Below are positions 1 through 8,741 of a DNA stretch of 16,560 nt, in pieces. Origin of the DNA: Acanthaster planci. Taxonomy: Eukaryota > Echinodermata > Asteroidea > Valvatida > Acanthasteridae. The translations under genes and the position numbers were made by a program. Below the pieces are notes generated by a model that saw only the letters and a program-made list of their open reading frames with translations, did no database searches and was not told the origin of the DNA. Every line of letters begins with the position of its first letter. The stretch's first letter is position 1. The DNA is taken from the NCBI RefSeq assembly GCF_001949145.1, contig NW_019091515.1, forward strand, positions 490,330 to 506,889, written 5' to 3'.

Positions 1-720
1 TAAGGGCAAGCTTATAATAAAATTAAAACAGAAAAACACTGACCCAGATCAAGACATTCAGGCCATGCTTGGACCAGATTTGATTGCAGTCCATTTAAGA
101 GTGTTCTTCACATACTTACATGTACAATGTAGTATGTACAGTGTACATGTGCAGATCCAGGCTCAATCTGGGTCAAACCCTGGGTGTTGCATCAGTAGGC
201 TTGCATCAACACTATGTAGTGGTTGTCTTTCTGAGTATACATGTACATGCCGTTCTGAGGAAAATCACGTTCGGGTTTCATAACAGAACATGTACATGTG
301 TACACTGTACATGCCAGGTATTCATCTTCTTGGTTTGGATCATTGGAAAAGGACCCAAGAAGCATGTGAAATATTGATGTCCTTAATGTGCTCTCTCTAG
401 GTGCCAAATTCTATCAAGTGCGATCAAATCAGTTCCAGCATGTCATTCACACCTGAGGTCCAGTGAAAACAAACCGTAGGTTCGTCTGTTTCCAGTTATT
501 AAATCCAGCACCTGCACATAAACAAATCAGACACATTTTCATTTATTCATTTATGGGGGGGGGAAATGTCTGTACTGTCTTCTTCAAGATGCATACATGT
601 ACACACCCAAAATGCACTTCCTCTTGCATCCGTCCCCCTTCCATAGAAGTCATCCTTCCCTGGAGGAATAAATCTCTTTCAAAATTTAGAACCGTGATCA
701 GTCTTAGAGTGTCTGTTTAA
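1..720. other. Non-coding stretch with ACATGT cluster
   Basis: No gene is supported here. The open frames are short and overlap in several frames. The visible structure is a concentration of the palindrome ACATGT, with copies starting at about 118, 145, 239, 288, 294 and 595. A run of nine G occurs at 555-563. Cysteine-rich conceptual peptides in this interval arise from translating TGTACATG-type DNA and are not evidence of a protein. Confidence 0.6.
135..311. repeat. Inverted repeat TGTACAGTGTACA / TGTACACTGTACA
   Basis: The 13-base word TGTACAGTGTACA at 135-147 recurs as its exact reverse complement at 299-311. The arms are separated by about 150 bases that hold further TACATG units. Both arms belong to the low-complexity TACATGTA word family common in this window. 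The pair may therefore reflect local expansion of that word and not a mobile element. Confidence 0.6.
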
Positions 721-967
721 AGGAGCAGGACACACCAGCAGTATTTATGTATTTGGTCAAAGGGAACGATTGTTGCATAGACTGAGGTTGGAAGCTTGTA
801 AAAGAAAATATCAACAGTGCTAACTATGATAAGGCAGAAACTGCAAAGAGAGGTGGAGTCTCTAGTGATATTTGGCCACGCTGGAAATAAAGTGTGTTTC
901 CTGGGCTGCTGTAGATGGAGGGCAAGAAATCAGGGTTAACATTGGAATAAGCCATATGCAAATTACA

Positions 968-1289
968 TTTGAATAAAATCTGGCACTCTGAGTTCTTTAA
1001 ATTCATGTGAACATAACAACTTGAATTCTCCATACTAAAAGCACTGTTGCTATACCTCATGATTTGGGGCGAGCTTTTGCTTAGTTACATAAGAAACGCC
1101 TTGCAACAATACACTGTTCTCAATGGATAGGAACGGCACAAAGGAACCAGTCCATTCCAGAGATGGTGGTTGCTATGCAAAAGCTTGCCCCGAATCACGA
1201 GGTATAGCAACAGTGTCTTTAGTCTGGGGAATTCAAATTGTTACTTTTCTATGCAATCAGATAACACAGAGTACTGGATTTTATTCAAA
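968..1289. repeat. Large foldback: two 121-nt inverted arms around an 80-nt spacer
   Basis: Bases 968-1088 match the reverse complement of 1169-1289 over 121 positions with no gap. By hand, 96 of 121 positions are identical. The outermost 13 bases are perfect (TTTGAATAAAATC). The inner 54 bases match at 46 positions, including the words TGTTGCTATACCTC and AGCTTTTGC. Similarity stops sharply at the spacer, 1089-1168, which has only a small internal stem (AATGGA/TCCATT). Weaker similarity continues outward for at least about 10 bases on each side with a gap. This is either a MITE-like foldback element or a local inverted duplication. No flanking target-site duplication and no known family was recognised. 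Ten of the 25 mismatches would be G:U pairs in a plus-strand RNA, giving about 106 of 121 paired positions. Short open frames on both strands here are by-products of the palindrome. Confidence 0.85.
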
Positions 1290-1977
1290 ATTCGCAAGTG
1301 CCATCAGAGAGGGGTACTTTAATTTGTGGAAATTGTTCCCCTCCTTGTGCTCTCACGCCCCCACTTATCATAACCCCTCCCCTTGTCTCTCCTTACATGT
1401 GCTGAATCTGCTGTATGTTGTGCCTGTCCATCAATGCTAAACGCATGTTGAAGTCTGTTGAAGTCATTACGTACATGCACATGTAACTCCAACGAGGAGA
1501 CCCATTGCTGCTGACCAACGAATCAGGATATTACAAACAGCAGCAAACCCTCACATGCGTGTCCATTTCTTGTGGCCAGTTGTAAAATACTTTTCTTCAT
1601 CTGGGTACTGGTAAAATGGTCAGCTTTGTGCCCATGCTTTTGCGTAGTTTGTCATCAACTTCCTTCGGTTCCGTTGCCTGTGAGCCTTCAGTCAGTGTCA
1701 ATGACCACTGTGACCTGGATAAGCTGGATTGGCCGTTATGCTTTGCCGCATGATCTGACACAGGGGACATAGATCTACATGACCTTGCTTGCTAGTGCAT
1801 AGCACTTTGGTAATGAATATACACAGTTTAATTGCAAAGGCTGTAACTCAAGTTCTTTCTTAGGCGTGTGTGTTACCATCACCCTGGACTCTTTGCTCAG
1901 TAGCATTTTCACTTGTGAATGAGAAAAACATTGCACCTTGTGTACACCGATAAGGGGTTGGTGCCCTTCCCTCTGTG
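1290..1977. other. Non-coding stretch, no element recognised
   Basis: No supported gene. Small details are two more ACATGT sites (about 1395 and 1479) and a tandem pair of TGTTGAAGTC at about 1447-1466. Pyrimidine-rich sequence lies around 1330-1395. The short plus-strand open frame near 1572-1772 has no recognisable domain. Confidence 0.5.
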
Positions 1978-2830
1978 TTACTGCAGAGAGATGTAGATGG
2001 CCAAAAAAATCATATTATTGATGACTGCCCCTTGTACTCTCCTCCAAATGGCCGAGCTAGACTGAGTCTCTGAATCCACCATCAAGAAGACAGTTGACAA
2101 ATGGCTGCCCAGATATACTGGTAACATCTCCAGCAAAGGAGAGAACAACACACAAAATGTCATTGCTACCAAGTGCCGGCACCCACTGGATGGCACTATG
2201 AATTTGTACTCATTTAGATGAAAGTCAGCTCTGCATGCTTTACACATCATGCCATATACACGGGAGCAAGTGCCCAGCTGGTGTTGTCTCATATTGAAGC
2301 TCCTCTTGATGTTCACGAACATACGCGTATCCATCGACTGATCCTCAGTGGATTTCATTTCCTGGTTTGTTGACGTGAGTGGCATTTGCGCGTGATGGAT
2401 GCTCGGTCATGTTGCATTGGTGCGATGAATGGGCAGGGTACGTACAGAGGTCCTTGTCTCCTTTGCTCACCTGCCCAAGGTGGGATCGGATTACTCCCAT
2501 GTGAATTGTTACACATGCTGGAGGAAATGTGGTGAGTAATGTGCCACACAGCCTTGGATGACTCCAGCGACCGATTAGAGATGTGACAGAAACATGCTGT
2601 TTATAGCATTTGGTGTGCATGTACATTGTGCCCACCTTGTACAGTATGCAGTGATCCTGCAACAATTCCGCCCCTTCTCTACCCACACCTTGTTGGGCCG
2701 TGCCCAATATTTGATCGAAAAGCTGAATATTTGTTTTTGAAATCGAATATGCAGAGGTGAAAATTGATGAAATAAAAAGAGACCAACAATGCAATAATGT
2801 GGTTTCAGATTGCATTCTAAGAGCATTCAT
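1978..2830. other. Overlapping open frames, coding not supported
   Basis: Two overlapping minus-strand open frames of 135 and 161 codons lie here, with a further 83-codon frame inside. A plus-strand stretch of about 50 open codons lies around 2070-2220. None shows a domain, signal peptide, transmembrane pattern or catalytic motif that I recognise, and the frames contradict each other. A decayed exon or decayed repeat ORF cannot be excluded, but chance open frames are the simpler reading. Confidence 0.4.
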
Positions 2831-3930
2831 CGTTATTTCAAGGTGTTACAAGCATTAAAACTTTAAGACATTAAAACTGAAACGACACTTTACTGCAATT
2901 TTACTTTATTTCAATTCTGGTGGTATTTTGCTGGGACTACAGGAATAAATATCCCAGCATCCTCCGTTAACGAAGGGATGAAGCCTTGCTCTGCAACTCA
3001 GTGACAGTGACCACCACCAACGCAAGCACATAACATTTCTGCTTTTGTGGGAAATCGATGTACATGTAAGCGCATGTTTCATTATTTAATGAACGCTGAT
3101 TTTGCCCACACCTCTGGCTCATGCATTAGTCGTGTCCATTCTCCAGGGTGGACTAGCCAAGCACATATTAATTCAATAATTTGATGCAGCCTTAGTATCC
3201 CGCTGTCATAACTTAACCCCCCCTCCTTATCTCACGTTTTTACACCCAAATGGAAGTAATATTATGTTACCTTATCCAAGTCTAATATGGTGGGCAGTCT
3301 CAACCGTGGGAAAAAAAATGTTGGCAAAGCAAAACAGAAGAATCCTGTATTTTAAGGTATTCAATATTTAAGGTACTTTTGAGGAATTTTATAAAAATTC
3401 TGCTCTTGTGTAATCTCCAAGGCTGGTTCGGGTTGGTTGGGGGTTATGTTTTTGCAGTCTAGTATTAATCTCGGGGTAATCCTATCAGGGGCACATGTAG
3501 CTCTCGTTCCCTTTCCCCCTCCCTGCAAGTAAATCAGGCAGGCTCAGGAAAAAGAAGTAGGAAGAAGACTGGCATTAAGATAGCAGAAAGTGAGCCGTCA
3601 AAACACATCAACTGCCTTGATTGCAAACAGATTTTTTTTTTTTACATCACGGGGGAGGGGGTAAAACAGACTGCAGCTGAGATCTTTTCTTGATCAGATC
3701 GATGGGCAGCAGAGTTGCGAACGCGCGCCTGAATGGGCCGAGATCGCTGCTTCGGAAACATGCCTTGCGGTAGTGAGGATTTTTACTGGCTGTGGGGGGA
3801 AATTAGAACAGCATGATTTAGGCAGTGTTATAGGAATTGGGTATTAGTGCTTGGCTGTGGCAGATCACGCCAGACAAAAGGAAAATTGTGTTTCCTGTAT
3901 CAGTAACTCAATAACTGCGTGCATTAGCTT
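2831..3930. other. Non-coding stretch with small hairpins and homopolymers
   Basis: No gene is seen. The notable small structures are a perfect 8-bp stem TGCTGGGA (2929-2936) with TCCCAGCA (2952-2959), a near-palindromic GAATTTTATAAAAATTC around 3384-3400, a 12-base T run at 3632-3643, and GGGGGAGGGGG at about 3650-3660. Each is short enough to occur by chance in a kilobase of AT-rich DNA. Confidence 0.5.
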
Positions 3931-3952
3931 TCTCTCTCTCTCTCTCTCTCTC
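3931..3952. repeat. (TC)11 microsatellite
   Basis: Eleven uninterrupted TC units are read directly, preceded by CTT and followed by TTT. On the opposite strand this is a (GA)n tract. Confidence 0.97.
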
Positions 3953-4311
3953 TTTATCTGTAGCCTAAAATGTGAGCTTTTGATAATGGGTTACAGAATT
4001 GTTAGGCTCAATCTTCTGCAAAAGTTAAGTGACTGATATTCCAAATGGTGCGATACATGTATTTCACACTTTTATACGATCAGCACTCAACGTGTATGCA
4101 TTTATTTTAGAATATTTGCTTTTCGGGGGTACCAACCAAGAAGAGAAAGCCCTCCCCCTTTAAGCCAACCTCGAAGTCACATTTAAAAAGAAAATAAAAA
4201 TACAAGACAGTGTGCACCAAAAATTAGGTTATGTGTATGGTACCAATAAGTTTTCATTTTGTGTAAATTTTCAAATAAAAGATACGCCCTTAGGTTGTGT
4301 GTGATAGTTTT
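3953..4311. other. AT-rich non-coding stretch
   Basis: Several AATAAA-type words occur (about 4189 and 4272), but there is no upstream coding frame to terminate. They are not called as polyadenylation signals. One ACATGT lies at about 4055. Confidence 0.5.
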
Positions 4312-4340
4312 GGGGGGCGGGGGTCTTGGGTCGGGTCGGG
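4312..4340 (+). other. G-quadruplex-type motif with GGGTC repeats
   Basis: Five G-tracts are visible on the plus strand: G6 (4312-4317), G5 (4319-4323), then three GGG tracts (4328-4330, 4333-4335, 4338-4340) with loops of 1 to 4 bases. This satisfies the usual G3+N1-7 pattern for a possible quadruplex. Folding and function are not shown by sequence alone. Confidence 0.75.
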
Positions 4341-4423
4341 TCAGGAAAGCGATGACATTGCCCGGAAGGTAGACCGTTGAGTACGTCTTGATCGTTGTTA
4401 AGCTTGTTGAATAACAAGATTTT

Positions 4424-4444
4424 GGGGGGGGGGACGGGGAGGGG
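4424..4444 (+). other. Second G-quadruplex-type motif
   Basis: A run of ten G (4424-4433) is followed by AC, G4, A, G4, which provides four or more G-tracts with very short loops. It lies about 85 bases downstream of a similar motif on the same strand. A small hairpin, CTTGTT/AACAAG, sits just upstream at about 4403-4418. Confidence 0.7.
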
Positions 4445-4593
4445 AGAGGACATTCAACTTAATGTTCCACCTGCAAAAGTATGCACCTGGCATTCTTGCT
4501 CGGAAGCTGCCTGAAACCTCCTGAAATCTACTACTATGCGGAAAACAAATAGCACATTATTGGAGAGGAATTTGTGAGAGATACTGAGAGTCA

Positions 4594-4609
4594 TGCCCTG
4601 TTCAGGGCA
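4594..4609. repeat. Short palindrome TGCCCTG-TT-CAGGGCA
   Basis: Perfect 7-base arms flank a two-base centre. It could be a dimeric transcription factor site or chance. No further dyad extends from it. Confidence 0.6.
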
Positions 4610-4853
4610 AGTAGTACAATGTCTGAGCCCTGCCTTCCTCGGTCAGTCCTGCCAAATCCTCCCAAACCTGGCAGTGGATCAATACGAGGAAGCGCCACCC
4701 ATAACTTGCCTGGCACTCGCGTGTGCACTTCTTGTGTTTGAGGTAGGCGCATTTTGGCAAGGCACAGTACCCTGTTGGTTGAAGAGGTAGACTGTGCACT
4801 GCCTGTGCCTCGAACGCGGTACCACTACAGTAACGGCTTCTAATTCTAGTCGC

Positions 4854-4916
4854 CTGATTGGCCAAATTTTGATGGATTCGTGAGGATCAGAGGTGCTCTG
4901 CCCAATCATGCATGAT
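4854..4916. promoter_or_regulatory. Two CCAAT boxes plus a 12-bp palindrome
   Basis: CTGATTGG at 4854-4861 is the reverse complement of CCAATCAG, the best-known NF-Y core. A second core in the opposite orientation, CCAATCA, lies at 4902-4908. It overlaps the perfect 12-bp palindrome ATCATGCATGAT (4905-4916). Paired CCAAT boxes a few tens of bases apart occur in some animal promoters. No TATA box, CpG patch or transcript evidence accompanies them here, so a promoter role is only a possibility. Confidence 0.3.
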
Positions 4917-5530
4917 GTGACACTGATAGAGTGACAGAAATAATGCTTTTAAACTCGGACTGTTTTTTTTTTCATGTTGAGTGAAGATACAGTATAAGAA
5001 AAAAGGTGGTTTTTAAATTCATGAGGTCTGCAGGAGAACAGTGCTCTACTCAGCCGATTTGACATTGTGCAGAAAAAGAAAGGGCTAATAATTCTCCACG
5101 AGTCTTTGGCAGTGGCCGCAGCCAGTTCCCATAGAGCCGTGGGTAATTTTCAAGCCACAGAAAGGGTTGTTGGGACACTGCCTGTGACCATAATACTCTA
5201 AATCAGTATCTGATTTGCGCTAGTGTATAATCTATGGTAGGTTGGCCGGGAGGTCAACGGGGCCCTGTGCTGGCAGGGAAATCATCACCACTGGGGGAAG
5301 GCAGGTCAGCCTACCTGTAATCTAATCAAAGATGGAGAGTCCAGTGACTTGATGACAGTGTCATTGGGGAAATGGGGGATGTGTGCCTGCCACTTCTTCC
5401 TAAACGAGGCTGGCTGCCCATTTGGAAAGAGTTGTGCTCTTGATATTTCTCTGGGCCGTGTAGCTGCTGTTGAGCGTTTGAATCAAGATGGAGAACTCTC
5501 CCAAAAAGGTGTTTTCACCATGGGCTGCTT
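4917..5530. other. Non-coding stretch
   Basis: No supported gene. A 9-bp stem with one G:U pair (GGTAGGTTG near 5236, CAGCCTACC near 5309) and a small CCCTG/CAGGG hairpin (about 5263-5278) are the only structures seen. Frames open in the right part (about 5349-5543) carry no recognisable domain. Confidence 0.45.
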
Positions 5531-5653
5531 GGGCGCCATTTGAGTGTGCGCAGGTGGTAGTGCAGGCATACCAGGTGGGCGTACCTGTCGCGGCACCTGC
5601 ACCTGTACATTAACAATGTGCTGCGCAGGCTTATTCCAAACCAAATGGCGCCC
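5531..5653. promoter_or_regulatory. E-box cluster bounded by an 11-bp inverted repeat
   Basis: GGGCGCCATTT at 5531-5541 recurs as its exact reverse complement at 5643-5653. Between the arms lie two CAGGTG words (5551-5556 and 5572-5577) followed by two CACCTG words (5594-5599 and 5600-5605), with a TACCTG at 5582. The E-boxes therefore also point toward each other. CAGGTG is the binding core of E-protein bHLH factors and of Snail and ZEB repressors. The block could be a regulatory module or a small foldback repeat whose arms happen to contain CAGGTG. I cannot tell which. Confidence 0.4.
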
Positions 5654-6049
5654 ATGCGATTGTAACGTTTTCAACGTATTCATGGTGAAGTTCTCCATCT
5701 TGCCCAGCTATGCAGCGCTATACAATCTTTGGTTTGAGTACACGAAGGAACGTAAATGTTGGCTGCCCTGTATTTGTTTGAATGTGCGGGTGGAGTTCTG
5801 GGTTGGGATACAGCCAGTGGGATCTTATGTTGGCTGACTAGAATGTTTTCTGTGATCTGTTCATTCACAAGGTAGGTAAAGGTGAAAGAAAAAGCCCCCT
5901 CCCGGCTTTTAAATATGAAAAAATAGAAAGGAATATGATTGACAGATGTGCAAACTATTGTTTACCTCTTGAAAACCCTCTGGAATAGGTTTTAAACAGA
6001 GTTACAGAATTCCGCAGCTATAAATCTTCTAAAGTTTTACTTTGCAGTT
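5654..6049. other. Non-coding stretch
   Basis: No supported gene. A compact hairpin, AAAAGCC with GGCTTTT around a CCCTCCC loop, lies at about 5892-5912. It resembles a bacterial terminator in shape, but nothing else here is bacterial. A donor-like CAAG|GTAGGTAA occurs at about 5877 without any convincing exon before it. Confidence 0.45.
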
Positions 6050-6054
6050 TCATG

Positions 6055-6290
6055 ACTTTGCATAAGAAATTTGTCGGTAGATTTGTTGGATTTGTAACCA
6101 CGGAAGTAAATGTTGTATGCGAGGAAATTTCACTTCCCACAATTACTTTTAATGCAATTGAAAAGCAACTTGCGAGTGTTCACAGTCGACGCATCAGCAT
6201 TAATCTCGGGATTGGGCCACTTTACACCCTGCAGCTTAGTGAGCAGATAATTTAGTTAGTCGTCCCCTCTCTGGGCGTAAATTACGTCAA
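6055..6290. promoter_or_regulatory. Candidate cis-regulatory block: RUNX/ETS, ETS/IRF, homeodomain and CRE-like words
   Basis: AACCACGGAAGT at 6096-6107 overlaps a RUNX word (CGTGGTT on the other strand) with an ETS core (GGAAGT). TTTCACTTCC at 6128-6137 is the reverse complement of GGAAGTGAAA, the form of an ETS-IRF composite element. TTGCATAA (about 6058), CAATTAC (about 6140) and AATGCAATTG (about 6151) are POU, C/EBP or homeodomain-type words. CGTAAATTACGTCA at about 6276-6289 contains a CRE-like TGACGTAA on the minus strand. The density of bilaterian-type motifs, lying just beside a CpG-rich patch, suggests an enhancer or promoter-proximal element. Such words also arise by chance, and there is no conservation or expression evidence here. 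Confidence 0.3.
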
Positions 6291-6790
6291 GCCTCCCATG
6301 CATCACGTTTTTGGCTCCACCGGACTCCTCCAGAGATTAAAAAAAAAAAAATTGCTTGTTCCAACACTACGGGTCCACAGGCCGTAAAGGGGCCCCACTA
6401 TTGCCTGAAGAAAAACCTCAAGCCTCTCTCGATTAAAAAAAAAAGGAGCGCTCACACATCTCGCCAGTCTGCAGTCCAAGGCAGAGTCTTGCGGCTTTGA
6501 GTGCCGTCGCTCAACTGAACCCCCCCCTTCTCCTCTCACATTGTCTCACCTAACCCCTTTCAGCAAATTACACCTTCTTCTCGGAGGGGCTCGGGGTCGA
6601 GTCAAGTGGAAAAATTAGCGGCAATCGGAGGGAAAAAGGCGAGAAGAGGAGGGGAAGGAGCTATGCGTTACGACGACTTTTTTTCACAAGACGATAATGG
6701 AGAGAGTGATACTTACCCGTCGAGGTTCCAAACGGTGGGCCGACTCGCATCTCTAATGCTTGTTACATGACTAAAACGTGACACAGACGA
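6250..6790 (-). promoter_or_regulatory. CpG-rich patch with a consensus minus-strand 5' splice site
   Basis: By hand count about 17 CpG fall in roughly 215 bases (6565-6785) and about a dozen in the 300 before, clearly above the rest of the window. At 6709-6718 the plus strand reads ATACTTACCC, which on the minus strand is GG|GTAAGTAT, a near-ideal donor with the exon ending at 6717. Immediately upstream on the minus strand an ATG at 6750-6748 opens 11 codons to that donor, with an in-frame stop before it. A promoter and first exon transcribed leftward would fit. A-runs at 6339-6351 and 6435-6444 and a purine-rich segment (about 6604-6660) lie inside. No acceptor partner or recognisable peptide supports it further, and the ATG may be incidental. 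Confidence 0.3.
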
Positions 6791-7440
6791 TGGAACACCC
6801 ACTTAGCATTTTTAGAGTCATACAAAATAACTTTAACCAACGAATTAAAAGAAAAATATCTGACCGAAATGATCACAGGGTAGACGGTATTTGTTGTACA
6901 TGTACACTGTCAATTTTCCATCTCAGATCCACAGTCACCAAGGGACCTTTGGAGAGACACTCAAGTATTTCCTACAAGATAAATTACCTCCCGAAAAATC
7001 AATTCTCTGTCACGAAGGGAGTAGTGTTATTGCAGGTTAATACAAATCTCATTTGCTGGTCAGCACTTTACAGACATTACACCAACCAAATTTTTTTTTA
7101 AAGGTACTAATTACTGGGAGTGCAAATTACATCAGTGCTTGTCTGGAGAGGTTTCTTGTTGGAAAAGAAAATGAGAGATGCAGTTTGGAAAATGGAAGGG
7201 GGGAGGAGTCAAGTTCCCTGTCTCATTTCATTATGACTATGTTGCGATCAGTAGTAATCCTCCCTGTCGGGTACCGAAGGGGTGCATAAAACTAATTGGC
7301 GATCTTGTTTTGACGGTTTGTGCTAATATGCCGCCAATTTTTTTCCTTCTCGGTGATTGCAGCTGTGGAACTGTTTGTCAGGGCTTAGAGAGTTTAGGAT
7401 TGTAGGGATGCCCGAAGGTTAAACAAACTGAGGCTCAAGC
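6791..7440. other. Unassigned stretch with acceptor-like sites
   Basis: No gene is established. A plus-strand acceptor-like site, TTTTCCATCTCAG, ends at 6926. It is followed by 109 bases open in two frames up to a weak donor-like GCAG|GTTAAT at 7035/7036. A second pyrimidine-rich acceptor-like site (TTTTTTTCCTTCTCGGTGATTGCAG pattern) ends at about 7361, but a stop follows within 20 codons in every frame. Neither conceptual peptide is recognised. Confidence 0.35.
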
Positions 7441-8185
7441 ACTGCAGACGCCATGCAGGACATGGTGCTGGGCACTGTGTGGCCTACTTGTAGGTACGGA
7501 AGACTACAGAGGACACATCGCATCCATCATTTGAGTGCATGACAGTGCCCAGGCGGTATGGAGTAGGTGTGGGAATTTGCATTCCAATCAGCAAACCTTT
7601 GATGTGTCGTTGAAATATTCAGCCAGCCCTTTACAAAGACCATCACAGCTTACCCTGTTGTTAAAAATAGTTCACAAACAATGGATATTATCGGCAAGAT
7701 GCACAAACGCAAGGAATCAACTCATTCAATGGGCAACGAAATAATCGTTATACTGGTATCTGGCTGACAACAAACCTTCCATATACCAGAGGCATCTTCG
7801 AAGACCATGTATATGTACATTTCTGTGTCTTGTTCCAGATTTGACCATGGTTTGACTGACGCATGAAATGCTCCAGTATTGTCATGGCCCTAACAGTAAA
7901 AAGCAAAACTCCGCCGGCACAAAAATTTGAATACAGTGTCACTCACTGTCATACATTGAGCCAAGTAAAAAAAATAATTGTTGTATGTGCCCACATCCTT
8001 TTTTGAAGCTGCACCCTTTAAAAAAAAATTCAATTTTTGTTTCTTACCTGTAAAAGCTAAATTTTTCATGCATGTTATTAATAGCTGGATACTTCCATTT
8101 ATAAAACACTGAGAGCAATGTTAACATAAATATGTTTGGAACTACTAAAATCCTCGCAGTCATTTTGAACTGAAAAGTTGGCAGC
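7441..8185. other. Non-coding stretch
   Basis: No supported gene. The short open frames at 7535-7744 (plus) and 7748-7942 (minus) have no recognisable features. A minus-strand donor-like CAG|GTAAGAA occurs at about 8041-8050, without a supporting coding frame. Confidence 0.45.
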
Positions 8186-8222
8186 CATTTTTAACCACCT
8201 GCTGCGGGTGGTTTGAAAAATG
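8186..8222. other. Strong short hairpin
   Basis: CATTTTTAACCACC (8186-8199) pairs with GGTGGTT (8207-8213) and AAAAATG (8216-8222), leaving a TGCTGCG loop and a two-base bulge (TG at 8214-8215). That gives 14 base pairs. A possible GCA/TGC extension follows outside the stem. It is shorter than a usual animal microRNA precursor, and no known microRNA seed was recognised. It may be a structured element or a remnant of a foldback repeat. Confidence 0.6.
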
Positions 8223-8690
8223 CAGTGCACACAAACGGGACATTTTCAAGATTTTTAGTTTTCCAAATTCTTAAAAAACTCATCACTTCAATTAATGGAC
8301 GTTTACACCCACACGAATGACTGTCTGGTTGCTACTCTAACCTGGCAGACAAAATCTATTGACACCTGAGTATTTCAGCCAGTCCTGCAGCCTTGTGAAA
8401 AAGAGCCCAGATTGTGCGGTGTTATGTAACTTTCTTTTGTTCAGGAACCTGGCACAGTGCCCTGCTGACCTCTTTCCAATAGGGGCCAGATTAGCATGCA
8501 GCGGTACTGTGTGGCTCATCACTGCCCTGGTGGAGCGCTTTTGTCCCCGGTGATAATCTGCTCGCTCTAAATCCCCATACTGTATACTGTTTCAAATAAA
8601 GCTGGATTATCTCCACTATTGAGAGTTAAAAAATGTTGGTAATGCCCATCAGCCTGGTCTTGTGTTCCGAGTACGGTCTTTTGTTACAAG
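8223..8690. other. Non-coding stretch
   Basis: Overlapping open frames of about 60 codons on both strands (8337-8553) have no recognisable domain. An AATAAA word near 8595 has no upstream gene to serve. Confidence 0.45.
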
Positions 8691-8741
8691 GCCCAGTTCT
8701 CTTCGTCCGATTTTGGAGACCCCGGCCACACTTATAAAGAC

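Noticed and set aside
2073-2220. About 50 open plus-strand codons with protein-like composition
   Set aside because: The frame lies between two stops, has no acceptor or donor at its ends, and is antisense to other open frames. I recognised no homology.
2345-2830. 161-codon minus-strand open frame
   Set aside because: It overlaps two other minus-strand frames and a 135-codon neighbour in a different frame. The conceptual peptide has no recognisable family or motif.
5892-5912. Hairpin resembling a bacterial intrinsic terminator
   Set aside because: The stem is only 7 bp, no upstream gene exists, and all other evidence points to a eukaryotic genome. It also does not match the histone 3' stem-loop consensus.
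6709-6721. ATACTTACC resembling the 5' end of U1 snRNA
   Set aside because: The match ends after nine bases and no U1 stem-loops follow. It is better read as the complement of a splice donor.
8041-8050. Minus-strand donor-like CAG|GTAAGAA, and plus-strand CAAG|GTAGGTAA near 5877
   Set aside because: Donor words of this quality occur by chance about this often in 16 kb, and neither is preceded by a credible exon.
8591-8605. AATAAA words here and near 2772, 4189 and 4272 as polyadenylation signals
   Set aside because: None follows a supported coding region, and the hexamer is frequent in AT-rich sequence.
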